Source: DASPFV01 sp035620975
GTDB lineage: Bacteria; Acidobacteriota; Vicinamibacteria; Vicinamibacterales; 2-12-FULL-66-21
Direction: 5' to 3'
NCBI GenBank assembly: GCA_035620975.1
Contig: DASPFV010000224.1
Location: 1 to 6,319 of the forward strand
Length of the DNA: 6,319 nucleotides
Shown here: positions 1 through 5,876 of the stretch, piece by piece
Layout: the number at the start of each line of letters is the position of its first letter
Position numbering within the stretch: the first letter of the stretch is position 1
Notes under the pieces: generated by a model
The model's database searches: none
What the model was told of the DNA's origin: nothing
The model's input: only the letters and a program-made list of their open reading frames with translations
Made by a program: the position numbers and the translations under genes

Positions 1-190
1 CCGACTCTCCGCCGCCCACCCACGTGCCGGCCAGCCAGGCAACCTCCGCGACGGTAGCGCGGGCGGGCTTTGCCGTGGCCGCCTGCCCGGCCGAGCCATG
101 GGCACAGACGAGCGACAGCAGGATCGCGGTCAGTCCCGAGAGTATGGGCGCGTGTCGGCGATGGCGGAGCGACCTCGGCATGAGCCGCAC
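1..190 (-). CDS. Exported DUF6265-like protein, N-terminal fragment (3' end beyond window)
   Basis: Only the first ~60 codons are present; the gene continues off the left edge. The translation begins with an Arg/His-rich n-region (MPRSLRHRRH from the ATG), then a hydrophobic stretch (ILSGLTAILLSLVCA) and a small-residue region, which is a typical Sec signal peptide. The mature part opens with VAWLAGTWVGGGES, matching the W-L-A-G-x-W-x-G opening of DUF6265 proteins, small exported domains of unknown function. A Cys follows the hydrophobic core (SLVC), but Val at -1 makes it a poor lipobox. Start choice: AAAGGA (minus strand, 201-196) is 5 nt before a GTG at 190 and 14 nt before the ATG at 181; the spacing favours GTG, while ATG is the commoner codon. 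It lies 44 nt after the pruA stop on the same strand with no terminator seen, so cotranscription is plausible. The family call rests on one short motif. Confidence 0.68.
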   Translation of the reverse strand, partial: MRLMPRSLRHRRHAPILSGLTAILLSLVCAHGSAGQAATAKPARATVAEVAWLAGTWVGGGES

Positions 191-203
191 TATAGTCCTT
201 TCA

Positions 204-224
204 GGGTTCCAGGTTCAGGGTTCA
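204..224. repeat. Short heptanucleotide tandem repeat, three units (RGGTTCM)
   Basis: Three consecutive 7-nt units are read on the plus strand: GGGTTCC (204-210), AGGTTCA (211-217) and GGGTTCA (218-224). They fill the gap between the pruA stop codon and the ribosome-binding site of the next gene. The unit is the same as in the longer array at 2673-2721. It is too short for a CRISPR and has no hairpin symmetry. Confidence 0.8.
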
Positions 225-234
225 ACGTACGCGA

Positions 235-1941
235 CTACTCCTCGGCCATGAACGGGTACTTGTAGTCTCGAGGCGGGGCCAGCGTCTCCTTCACCGTGCG
301 GGCACTGACCCATCGGACGAGGTTCAGCTTCGAGCCGGCTTTGTCGTTCGTGCCCGATCCGCGGGCGCCGCCAAAGGGCTGCTGGCCCACGACCGCGCCG
401 GTCGGCTTGTCGTTGATGTAGAAGTTGCCGGCGGCGTTCCGGAGCCCGCTCAGCGCCTCGCGCACGCCGCGGCGGTCCCGGCTGAAAATGGCGCCCGTCA
501 GCGCGTACGGCGACGTGCGATCGACCACGGCCAGCGTTTCCGCCCACTTCGAGTCGGGATAGACATAGGCCGTCACCACGGGACCGAAGATCTCCTCGCA
601 GAGCAGCCGGTACGCGGGATCGGTGGTCTCGACGAGCGTCGGCTCGATGAAGTAACCCCGCTCCCCCTTCGCCGTGCCGCCCTGGAGCACGCGCGCGTTC
701 GCCCTGGCGTCGTCGAGGTATTCGCTGATCTTCGTGAACGCCTTGCGATCGATCACCGCGCCGACGAAATTGCGGAAGTCGCGGACATCGCCCATCTTCA
801 TGTCCTGCATCATGGCCACGGTGCGGTCGCGGACTTCGTACCAGATCGACTGCGGGATGTAGACCCGGCTCGCCGCCGAGCACTTCTGACCCTGGTACTC
901 GAAGCCGCCCCGGGCGATCGCGACCGCGACCTCCACGGGATCGGCCGAGGGATGCGCCACGATGAAGTCCTTGCCGCCCGTCTCGCCGACCAGCCGCGGG
1001 TACGACTTGTAGCGGCCCATGTTCTCGCCGACCTTCTTCCACATGCTGTTGAACACGCCGGTGCTGCCGGTGAAGTGGACGCCGGCGAGCTCGGGCGAGT
1101 CCAGCAGCGCACTCGTGATCTGGACCGCGTCCCCCGGCAGGAAATTGATCACGCCCGGAGGGAGCCCGGCTGCCTCGAGGAGCCGCATGGTGTAGTACGC
1201 GGCCAGCATCGCGCTCGACGCGGGCTTCCACACGACCGTGTTGCCCATGAGCGCAGGGGCCGTCGTGAGGTTGCCGCCAATCGCGGTGAAGTTGAACGGC
1301 GTGATCGCATAGACGAAACCTTCCAGCGGCCGGTACTCCATCTGGTTCCAGACGCCGGGGCTGCTGACCGGCTGCTCCTGATACAGCTCCTGTGCGAAGT
1401 GCGTGTTGAACCGCCAGAAGTCGATCATCTCGGAAGCCGAATCGATCTCGGCCTGGAACACCGTCTTGGACTGGCCCAGCATCGTGGCGGCGTTGAGCGT
1501 CGGCCGCCAGGACGTCGACAGCAGCTCGGCGGCGCGCAGCAGCACGGCCGCGCGATCCTCCCAGGGCCAGCTCGCCCACTCTCGCCGCGCCTCGACGGCC
1601 GCCTCAATCGCCTGCTGCGCGTGCTCCGGGCCGGCGAGGTGGTACTCGGCGAGCACGTGCTGATGGTCGTGCGGCATCACCGCCCGCTCGAGCCGGCCGG
1701 TCCGGATCTCGCGGCCGCCGATGATCAGCGGAATCTCGATCTTCTCCGACGCCATCGACGCGAGCCGTGCTTTCAGCTCGGCGCGCTCCGGAGTGCCCGG
1801 CGCGTAGGACCGGTTCGACTCGTTCACGGGGACGGGAACACGACGGACCCCGGCAAACGCCGCGGTGAAGATGACGCCCTCGGCCGCCGGGGGCTGCACG
1901 GCCTTCTCGGGCGCCGGTGCGGTGGGAAGCGTGGTGGACAT
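235..1941 (-). CDS. pruA: L-glutamate gamma-semialdehyde dehydrogenase (1-pyrroline-5-carboxylate dehydrogenase, group 1)
   Basis: This 568-residue aldehyde dehydrogenase oxidises L-glutamate 5-semialdehyde (in equilibrium with 1-pyrroline-5-carboxylate) to glutamate with NAD+, the second step of proline degradation, in the cytoplasm. Visible family marks are TPFNFT (Asn217, oxyanion site), VWKPA (Lys239, cofactor), FTGSTGVF (290-297, dinucleotide contact), GETGGKDF with the general-base Glu320, YQGQKCSA with the nucleophile Cys354, CEEIFGPV (448-455) and QQPFGGARGSGTND near the C terminus. The length matches the monofunctional eukaryote-type enzyme (about 560 residues), not the long PutA fusion; no proline dehydrogenase domain is attached. 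Start: the ATG at 1941 follows GAGAGGA by 6 nt, and the protein then reads MSTTLPTAPA. An in-frame ATG at 2067 would add 42 residues but has poor ribosome-binding spacing and would engulf the likely promoter. All catalytic residues are intact. Confidence 0.95.
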   Translation of the reverse strand: MSTTLPTAPAPEKAVQPPAAEGVIFTAAFAGVRRVPVPVNESNRSYAPGTPERAELKARLASMASEKIEIPLIIGGREIRTGRLERAVMPHDHQHVLAEYHLAGPEHAQQAIEAAVEARREWASWPWEDRAAVLLRAAELLSTSWRPTLNAATMLGQSKTVFQAEIDSASEMIDFWRFNTHFAQELYQEQPVSSPGVWNQMEYRPLEGFVYAITPFNFTAIGGNLTTAPALMGNTVVWKPASSAMLAAYYTMRLLEAAGLPPGVINFLPGDAVQITSALLDSPELAGVHFTGSTGVFNSMWKKVGENMGRYKSYPRLVGETGGKDFIVAHPSADPVEVAVAIARGGFEYQGQKCSAASRVYIPQSIWYEVRDRTVAMMQDMKMGDVRDFRNFVGAVIDRKAFTKISEYLDDARANARVLQGGTAKGERGYFIEPTLVETTDPAYRLLCEEIFGPVVTAYVYPDSKWAETLAVVDRTSPYALTGAIFSRDRRGVREALSGLRNAAGNFYINDKPTGAVVGQQPFGGARGSGTNDKAGSKLNLVRWVSARTVKETLAPPRDYKYPFMAEE

Positions 1942-1975
1942 GGTGAATCCTCTCCGTTCGTTCGTGGAACTCCGT

Positions 1976-1981
1976 ATTGTA
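1976..1981 (-). promoter_or_regulatory. Putative -10 element of the pruA promoter (TACAAT)
   Basis: The minus strand reads TACAAT, five of six matches to TATAAT, with its near end 35 nt upstream of the pruA ATG. That predicts a leader of roughly 28 nt carrying the GAGAGGA ribosome-binding site. No convincing -35 hexamer lies 16-18 nt further upstream. The matching distance of the TAGAAT box before the peptidase gene gives some support. Confidence 0.42.
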
Positions 1982-2063
1982 CCGAACTCCGCCTCCGGCC
2001 GGACGTCCCCGCTATGGTGTCCGGAGCAGTGGGCACGGCGGGGAACCTGAGGTGAAGGCGAAT

Positions 2064-2657
2064 TCATACCTTCAGCGAGCCACGGAACGCCCTGGCCGCA
2101 TAGTAGGACTCCGCGCCGTTGTGATACGTGAAGACGTGGTCGTAACGGCGATCACAGAAGATCGCGCCGCCGCGTTGCCTGATTTCAGAAGGTGTTTTCA
2201 CCCAGCTCGACGTCCTCGTATCGAAATCCCCCAGCGTCTGCAACTCCCGATATTGCGCTTCCGTGAGGATCTCGATGCCCATGGCGGCCGCCATATCAAG
2301 AGCGCTGTTCTTCGGTTTGTGTTCTTTCCTTGCCAGCAGCGCTTCGCGGTCGTAACAGACGCTCCGGCGCCCCCCGGGACTCTCCGCTGAACAATCGTAA
2401 AACGTGTACCCGCCCGTCTTCTCATCGTGACCAACCACGTCCGGTTCACCGCCAGTCCTTTCCATCTCATTGAGGGACCATAGTCTTTCCGGATTGGCCT
2501 CCAGTCTTGCCTGCACTCTGGCCCATTCGAGACCTTCATGACGTTTCATGTTCTTCTCGAAACGGGCTTTCAGCGTTCTGAGTAGTTCTTCCTGGTGTTT
2601 TGGTGCCAGTACCTTTCCCGTTTCGACACCACGCTCTTGGGCCTTTCGTGCTGGCAT
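2064..2657 (-). CDS. DUF4256 family protein of unknown function
   Basis: The gene encodes 197 residues that match the DUF4256 family over nearly full length. Recognisable blocks are LLRTLKARFEKNMKRH (25-40), SLNEMERTGGEPDVVG (61-76), YDCSAESPGGRRSVCYDRE (87-105), DMAAAMGIEILT (121-132), TSSWVKTPSEIR (149-160), AIFCDRRYDHVF (165-176) and YHNGAESYYAARAFRG (178-193). Cys89, Cys101 and Cys168 and several Glu, Asp and Arg residues sit in these blocks, but no biochemical role is known to me. No signal peptide or membrane segment is seen, so it is probably cytosolic. Start: the ATG at 2657 is preferred. A TTG 10 codons upstream (2687) would make the N terminus read into the heptamer repeat. The ribosome-binding site is weak (GAAGAG lies too close to the ATG). 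It follows the peptidase gene by 75 nt on the same strand with no clear promoter between. GC is about 56% over 2101-2640, clearly below its neighbours, hinting at later acquisition. Confidence 0.88.
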   Translation of the reverse strand: MPARKAQERGVETGKVLAPKHQEELLRTLKARFEKNMKRHEGLEWARVQARLEANPERLWSLNEMERTGGEPDVVGHDEKTGGYTFYDCSAESPGGRRSVCYDREALLARKEHKPKNSALDMAAAMGIEILTEAQYRELQTLGDFDTRTSSWVKTPSEIRQRGGAIFCDRRYDHVFTYHNGAESYYAARAFRGSLKV

Positions 2658-2672
2658 ACTCTTCAGACCCCC

Positions 2673-2721
2673 GGTTTCCAGGTTCAAGGTTCCAGGTTCA
2701 AGGTTCCGGCTGCCAGGTTCC
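2673..2721. repeat. Heptanucleotide tandem repeat array, seven units (RGGTTCM)
   Basis: On the plus strand the units are GGTTTCC, AGGTTCA, AGGTTCC, AGGTTCA, AGGTTCC, GGCTGCC and AGGTTCC, in unbroken 7-nt register. The 14-mer AGGTTCAAGGTTCC occurs twice exactly (2680-2693 and 2694-2707). The array nearly fills the 75-nt gap between the peptidase stop and the DUF4256 start. The period of 7 and the alternating final base recall the short tandemly repeated repetitive (STRR) heptamers known in cyanobacterial genomes, though the unit sequence differs. Confidence 0.9.
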
Positions 2722-2732
2722 CGAGTCGGTCC

Positions 2733-5700
2733 CTACTGGCCGTTCGTCGTCGGACCGGGTGCGCCGGGCGGGTCCGGCAGGTCGTTCCAGTTCAGCAGGG
2801 TGTTGAACACCATGTTGAACTCGCCGTGGTTCTGCCAGCGGTAGATCGGGTTGTTCGAGAACAGGACGACGCGACCCTTGCCGGTGTAGCCGCCGGGGGC
2901 GTCGATCGCGAACGGCCGGCTGCGGATCTCGGCGGCGCCCCGCATCAGGCCGCTGAGTACGGCCTCGTCGCCGCCGACATAGCGCCCCAGGACGTGCCCC
3001 TGGTCCGGCTGCGCGATGCTCATCAGCGGCTGGCCCTGGATGTACTTCACCGGCAGCAGTCGGTCGGCATAGCCATAGAAAACGGGGTGATCGGGCCGCA
3101 CGATCTCGGCGCGGACGAGCGGCCGGGGCGCGTAGAACTGGGGCGAGGTCGTGCCGGTCGCGTCAACCGTCCGCGCGAGCCCGAGATCGGACGGGAACCG
3201 CACCGCGTTTCCCATCGCGAGCAGCGTCCCTCCCGAATCCAGGAACTTCAGGAACGCGTCCACACCTTCACCGCCCATCCCGCCGGTGATGTCTGCGGAT
3301 TCGCCGTACATCCCGAGGAAGCGGTACTTGTCGGTCTTCAGATAAGGCACGGGCCGCGGCGCGGACGCCTGGAAGACCGTCAGCCGGTTGAGCGGCTGGG
3401 ACGGCAGAACGATCACGTCATAGTCCTGGCGGAGGTTGCCCCTGCGAACGCGCTCCTTGTGGATCAGGTCGTACGCGAGGCCGAAGCGGTCGAACGTGAA
3501 TCGTACCCAGCCGGTCTCCTGCGTGCCCGTCCACGAGGAGTAGATCGCGACCCGCGGCACGTCGGCTTCGTGCATGGGCACCGAGGGTAACGCCGCGAGC
3601 GCGGCAGCCGTCAGCCCGAGCTCCTCGACAGCCTGGCGCACGGCGGCGGGATCCGCCGGGGCCGGCACGACGAAGGAGCCGGCCGGGAACTCGGTGCCGC
3701 CGGCCCTGAAGCTCTTGGCGGCAATTTTCATCGGCACGTGGGACAGCCGGTAGCGGAACGCGATCATGTTGTTCGAGCCCAGGTGCGCCACGGCCACACC
3801 TGCCGTGCCGACGCCGGTCGTTCGCCCCTTCACGAACGCCTCGGTCACCGGCGTCGTCGCCGCCTCGAGAATCGCCTTATCCTTGATTTCCTTGACCTCG
3901 ACGAGCATCGCCAGGCCCATCGTCCAGCCGCTGTCGTCGTAGGTGCGCAGGTTCGGATCCGGGAACTCCTGACGCTCGAGCAGGTTCTTGGCCAGCCGTC
4001 CGTACGGCTGGTCACGCTTGATCACGTACGACCCGGCCGGAAACGTGCCGTCGGCGAGCTTGAGCTCGCGTGTCGCGCGGCCGACCTCGATGCGTTGTAC
4101 ACGGAGCAGGTTGACGAGCTCGGCGACCCGCGTCATGTCGCGCTGCACCGGGAAGACGAAGCCGTGCGGCGGCTCGGTCCGCCCCGCCTCGATGGCGTTG
4201 AGCGTCTTGCGCGCGAAGTTCTCCACGACGAGGTTCGGGAACATCGACGTGAGCTGCAGGGCGGAGAGGACGGCCGTCTGCATGTAGTTCGCGTTGTTGC
4301 GGCGGGACCAGTCTGCGGTGGCGTCGGCTGGCACGGGAAGCCCACGGTACCATTCGCGCGGCTGTCCGCCGCCGCGGCCCGTCGGGATGGCGGTGCCCCC
4401 GCGGCCGGCCTGATCGGGACCGTCACCGCCGCGCCCACCGCGGCCTTCGCGCTGGCCGCCGCCACTCGCTCCGCGCTCGCGCGCGGCCTGCGTCTCGTAC
4501 ATGCGCATCATGCCGTTATGGTTGTAGGCAATGGACCCCAGATAACCGGGCGACCAGCCGTCCATGAAGGCGTGGGTGTACACCCCCGGCATCCCCCACT
4601 TGGTCATCTGCGCGAGCTCGAAGTTCGAAAAGAACGGCAGCTCGGCGAAGAGGATCGGATCGAGGTTGGGATTCTGGGGCGCCGCGCCGCTGTAGGTGTA
4701 GAGCAGCGGCAGCGACTCGTGCAGGTCGTGCATGATTGGCGGATACGCCGTGAAGTACCAGTCGGCGAGCGCGCGCATCGAGACCTGCGACAGGTTGATA
4801 TCGCGGTTGTTGTCGTGGAACACATACCTGCCCCAGTACGGCACGCCCGGCGGTGCCGTCTGGGTTGGAGGCCCCGGCGGGTCGCCGGCGCGAGTCGGGT
4901 CCTTGGCGCTCGAAGCGGCGTCCTTCTCTGCAGGTGATGCACCGGGTCCGCCGCGCCCGGGCGAGGGACGCCGGCGTCGCGAGCCAGCGTCTGGAGCGTC
5001 GGCGCCAGAGGCCTCGACGCGTTCTGCCGCCGTCGGGCTGACGGCACTGGCCCCGGCGAGGACGGTCAGCTCCTGGTTCTGATAGAACCAGTCCACGTTC
5101 CGGTCGCGGCCGTCGGGATCGGCCACGGGCGTCACCGAGACGATGACGTGCTCGCGGATCTGCCGGACGAGCGGAGACGTCTCGGTGGCCAGCCGGTATA
5201 CGAGTTCCATCAGCATTTCGGACGGCCCGGTTTCACCGCTGTGGAGCCCGCCCATCAGGTGGTAGTGGGGTCTGGTGGTGGCGATGAGCTCGCGCACCTG
5301 CACGTCGCTGACGCCGCGCGGGTCCGCGATCCTGGCGAGGTTCTCGCGGTTGCGCTGCAGACCGGCGATGTTCTCGTCGGACGAGACCCAGACGACCACC
5401 AGCTCCCGGTCTTCATCGGACCGGCCGATCGTCTCGACGCGCACGCGCGGCGTGGCCGCGGCCAGCGCGCGGTAGTACTCGAGGATCCTGTCGTAGTACG
5501 TCAGCCGGGCTGGAGCGCCGATGTGATAGCCGAGCACGTCCTTGGGTGTCGGGATGCCGGGCGCCAGGGGAAGATGGTCCACGAGCGGGCTGATGAAGTA
5601 TGGCCGGGTCGTCCACTCCTTGACGAGCCGGGCGAACTCTTCGTCCTGCGGCTGTGCCGGGTCCCGCGTTTCGGTCACCATCTGCTGCGCGGGCAGCGCG

Positions 5701-5774
5701 GCGAACGCGAGCAGCACGGCCGCGCTCAGCACGAGGCCCCATCGGCGAGTCATCGTGACGTCCGGATCCTGCAT
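2733..5774 (-). CDS. Secreted M14-type zinc metallocarboxypeptidase with GATase1-like C-terminal domain
   Basis: This 1013-residue protein has an N-terminal signal peptide (hydrophobic core about residues 12-27, likely cleavage after ALPA near residue 29), so it should act outside the cytoplasm. The M14 catalytic domain spans roughly 85-430. GGLHSGETGP carries the HxxE zinc pair His178/Glu181; NNRDIN (322-327) resembles the substrate-binding Asn-Arg pair; HDLHES supplies the third zinc ligand (His352, or less likely His349); RMYETQA places Glu427 where the catalytic base is expected. Residues about 740-1000 (DYDVIVLPSQPL, FLDSGGTLLAMGN, VVLFSNNPIYRW) look like a class I glutamine amidotransferase-like fold without an obvious nucleophilic Cys, probably non-catalytic. 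Two low-complexity inserts (243-312, 431-474) make it longer than usual. Start: AAGGAG lies 7 nt before the ATG at 5774; a second ATG seven codons in is less well placed. Cleavage specificity cannot be read from sequence. Confidence 0.92.
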   Translation of the reverse strand: MQDPDVTMTRRWGLVLSAAVLLAFAALPAQQMVTETRDPAQPQDEEFARLVKEWTTRPYFISPLVDHLPLAPGIPTPKDVLGYHIGAPARLTYYDRILEYYRALAAATPRVRVETIGRSDEDRELVVVWVSSDENIAGLQRNRENLARIADPRGVSDVQVRELIATTRPHYHLMGGLHSGETGPSEMLMELVYRLATETSPLVRQIREHVIVSVTPVADPDGRDRNVDWFYQNQELTVLAGASAVSPTAAERVEASGADAPDAGSRRRRPSPGRGGPGASPAEKDAASSAKDPTRAGDPPGPPTQTAPPGVPYWGRYVFHDNNRDINLSQVSMRALADWYFTAYPPIMHDLHESLPLLYTYSGAAPQNPNLDPILFAELPFFSNFELAQMTKWGMPGVYTHAFMDGWSPGYLGSIAYNHNGMMRMYETQAARERGASGGGQREGRGGRGGDGPDQAGRGGTAIPTGRGGGQPREWYRGLPVPADATADWSRRNNANYMQTAVLSALQLTSMFPNLVVENFARKTLNAIEAGRTEPPHGFVFPVQRDMTRVAELVNLLRVQRIEVGRATRELKLADGTFPAGSYVIKRDQPYGRLAKNLLERQEFPDPNLRTYDDSGWTMGLAMLVEVKEIKDKAILEAATTPVTEAFVKGRTTGVGTAGVAVAHLGSNNMIAFRYRLSHVPMKIAAKSFRAGGTEFPAGSFVVPAPADPAAVRQAVEELGLTAAALAALPSVPMHEADVPRVAIYSSWTGTQETGWVRFTFDRFGLAYDLIHKERVRRGNLRQDYDVIVLPSQPLNRLTVFQASAPRPVPYLKTDKYRFLGMYGESADITGGMGGEGVDAFLKFLDSGGTLLAMGNAVRFPSDLGLARTVDATGTTSPQFYAPRPLVRAEIVRPDHPVFYGYADRLLPVKYIQGQPLMSIAQPDQGHVLGRYVGGDEAVLSGLMRGAAEIRSRPFAIDAPGGYTGKGRVVLFSNNPIYRWQNHGEFNMVFNTLLNWNDLPDPPGAPGPTTNGQ
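4353..4484 (-). other. Gly/Arg-rich (RGG) low-complexity insert in the M14 peptidase
   Basis: Residues about 431-474 are dominated by Gly, Arg, Gln and Asp, with repeated GRGG, RGGRGG and GRGGG motifs. The segment directly follows the presumed catalytic Glu427 (RMYETQA) and precedes the conserved REWYRGLP segment, so it is a disordered linker or surface loop, not part of the folded core. Reading frame and flanking conservation are intact, so it is not a frameshift. Confidence 0.78.
4839..5048 (-). other. Pro/Ala/Ser-rich low-complexity insert within the M14 catalytic domain
   Basis: Residues about 243-312 are rich in Ala, Pro, Ser, Gly and Arg (for example SRRRRPSPGRGG and PPGPPTQTAPPG) and are predicted disordered. 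They interrupt the catalytic domain between the segment after the HxxE zinc motif (VADPDGRDRNVDWFYQNQ) and the substrate-binding NNRDIN segment. The frame stays open and conserved sequence resumes at VPYWGRYVFHD, so this is an in-frame insertion. Confidence 0.78.
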
Positions 5775-5781
5775 GCGCGCG

Positions 5782-5787
5782 CTCCTT
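5782..5787 (-). promoter_or_regulatory. Shine-Dalgarno site deciding the peptidase start (AAGGAG)
   Basis: The minus strand reads AAGGAG and then 7 nt before the ATG at 5774. This near-ideal spacing supports the MQDPDV start over the downstream MTRRWG start, although the latter would give a more compact signal peptide. Confidence 0.75.
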
Positions 5788-5807
5788 GGACGGGAAGGTG
5801 ACGCGAG

Positions 5808-5813
5808 ATTCTA
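5808..5813 (-). promoter_or_regulatory. Putative -10 element of the peptidase promoter (TAGAAT)
   Basis: The minus strand reads TAGAAT, five of six matches to TATAAT, ending 34 nt upstream of the peptidase ATG, almost the same distance as the pruA box. Transcription would start near 5801 with a leader of about 27 nt that carries the AAGGAG site. No good -35 hexamer is visible, so the call stays tentative. Confidence 0.4.
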
Positions 5814-5864
5814 TCGCGGAAGCGGATCACGTACGGCGTGGCGAAACCTGCCGGCATCGGCACC

Positions 5865-5869
5865 GGAGG
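5865..5869 (+). promoter_or_regulatory. Shine-Dalgarno site deciding the bactofilin start (GGAGG)
   Basis: GGAGG is followed by 7 nt and then the ATG at 5877. It favours that codon over an in-frame GTG at 5838 and over the second ATG at 5889. Confidence 0.75.
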
Positions 5870-5876
5870 CGCTACA

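Noticed and set aside
1..190. Lipoprotein signal (Cys after the hydrophobic core, SLVC) in the DUF6265-like protein
   Set aside because: Val at position -1 does not fit the lipobox, where Gly, Ala or Ser is expected; a standard signal peptide fits better.
215..1579. 454-codon minus-strand frame overlapping pruA in another frame
   Set aside because: It is low-complexity Arg/Gly/Ala sequence, whereas the pruA frame contains every ALDH motif without interruption.
1999..2024. Possible terminator hairpin (6-bp stem CCGGAC/GTCCGG, 14-nt loop) between DUF4256 and pruA
   Set aside because: The stem is short, the loop is long and no T-tract follows, so it is likely chance in GC-rich sequence.
952..2055. 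Long plus-strand open frame (367 codons) opposite pruA
   Set aside because: It is antisense to a strongly conserved gene, its product is Arg/Leu/His-rich with no recognisable domain, and open antisense frames are expected in GC-rich DNA.
2658..2687. TTG start at 2687 extending the DUF4256 protein by 10 residues
   Set aside because: The extra residues would be partly encoded by the heptamer repeat and are not part of the recognised family region; the ATG at 2657 is simpler.
2673..2721. CRISPR array
   Set aside because: Units are 7 nt, directly adjacent and without spacers, and no cas genes are present.
2595..4937. Two long plus-strand open frames (331 and 399 codons) opposite the M14 peptidase gene
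   Set aside because: They are mirror frames of GC-biased codons; the products show no domain, signal peptide or ribosome-binding site.
5786..5814. Plus-strand promoter for bactofilin: TTGGAC, 17-nt spacer, TTCTAT
   Set aside because: Spacing is ideal but each hexamer matches only about three of six consensus bases, so I would not annotate it.
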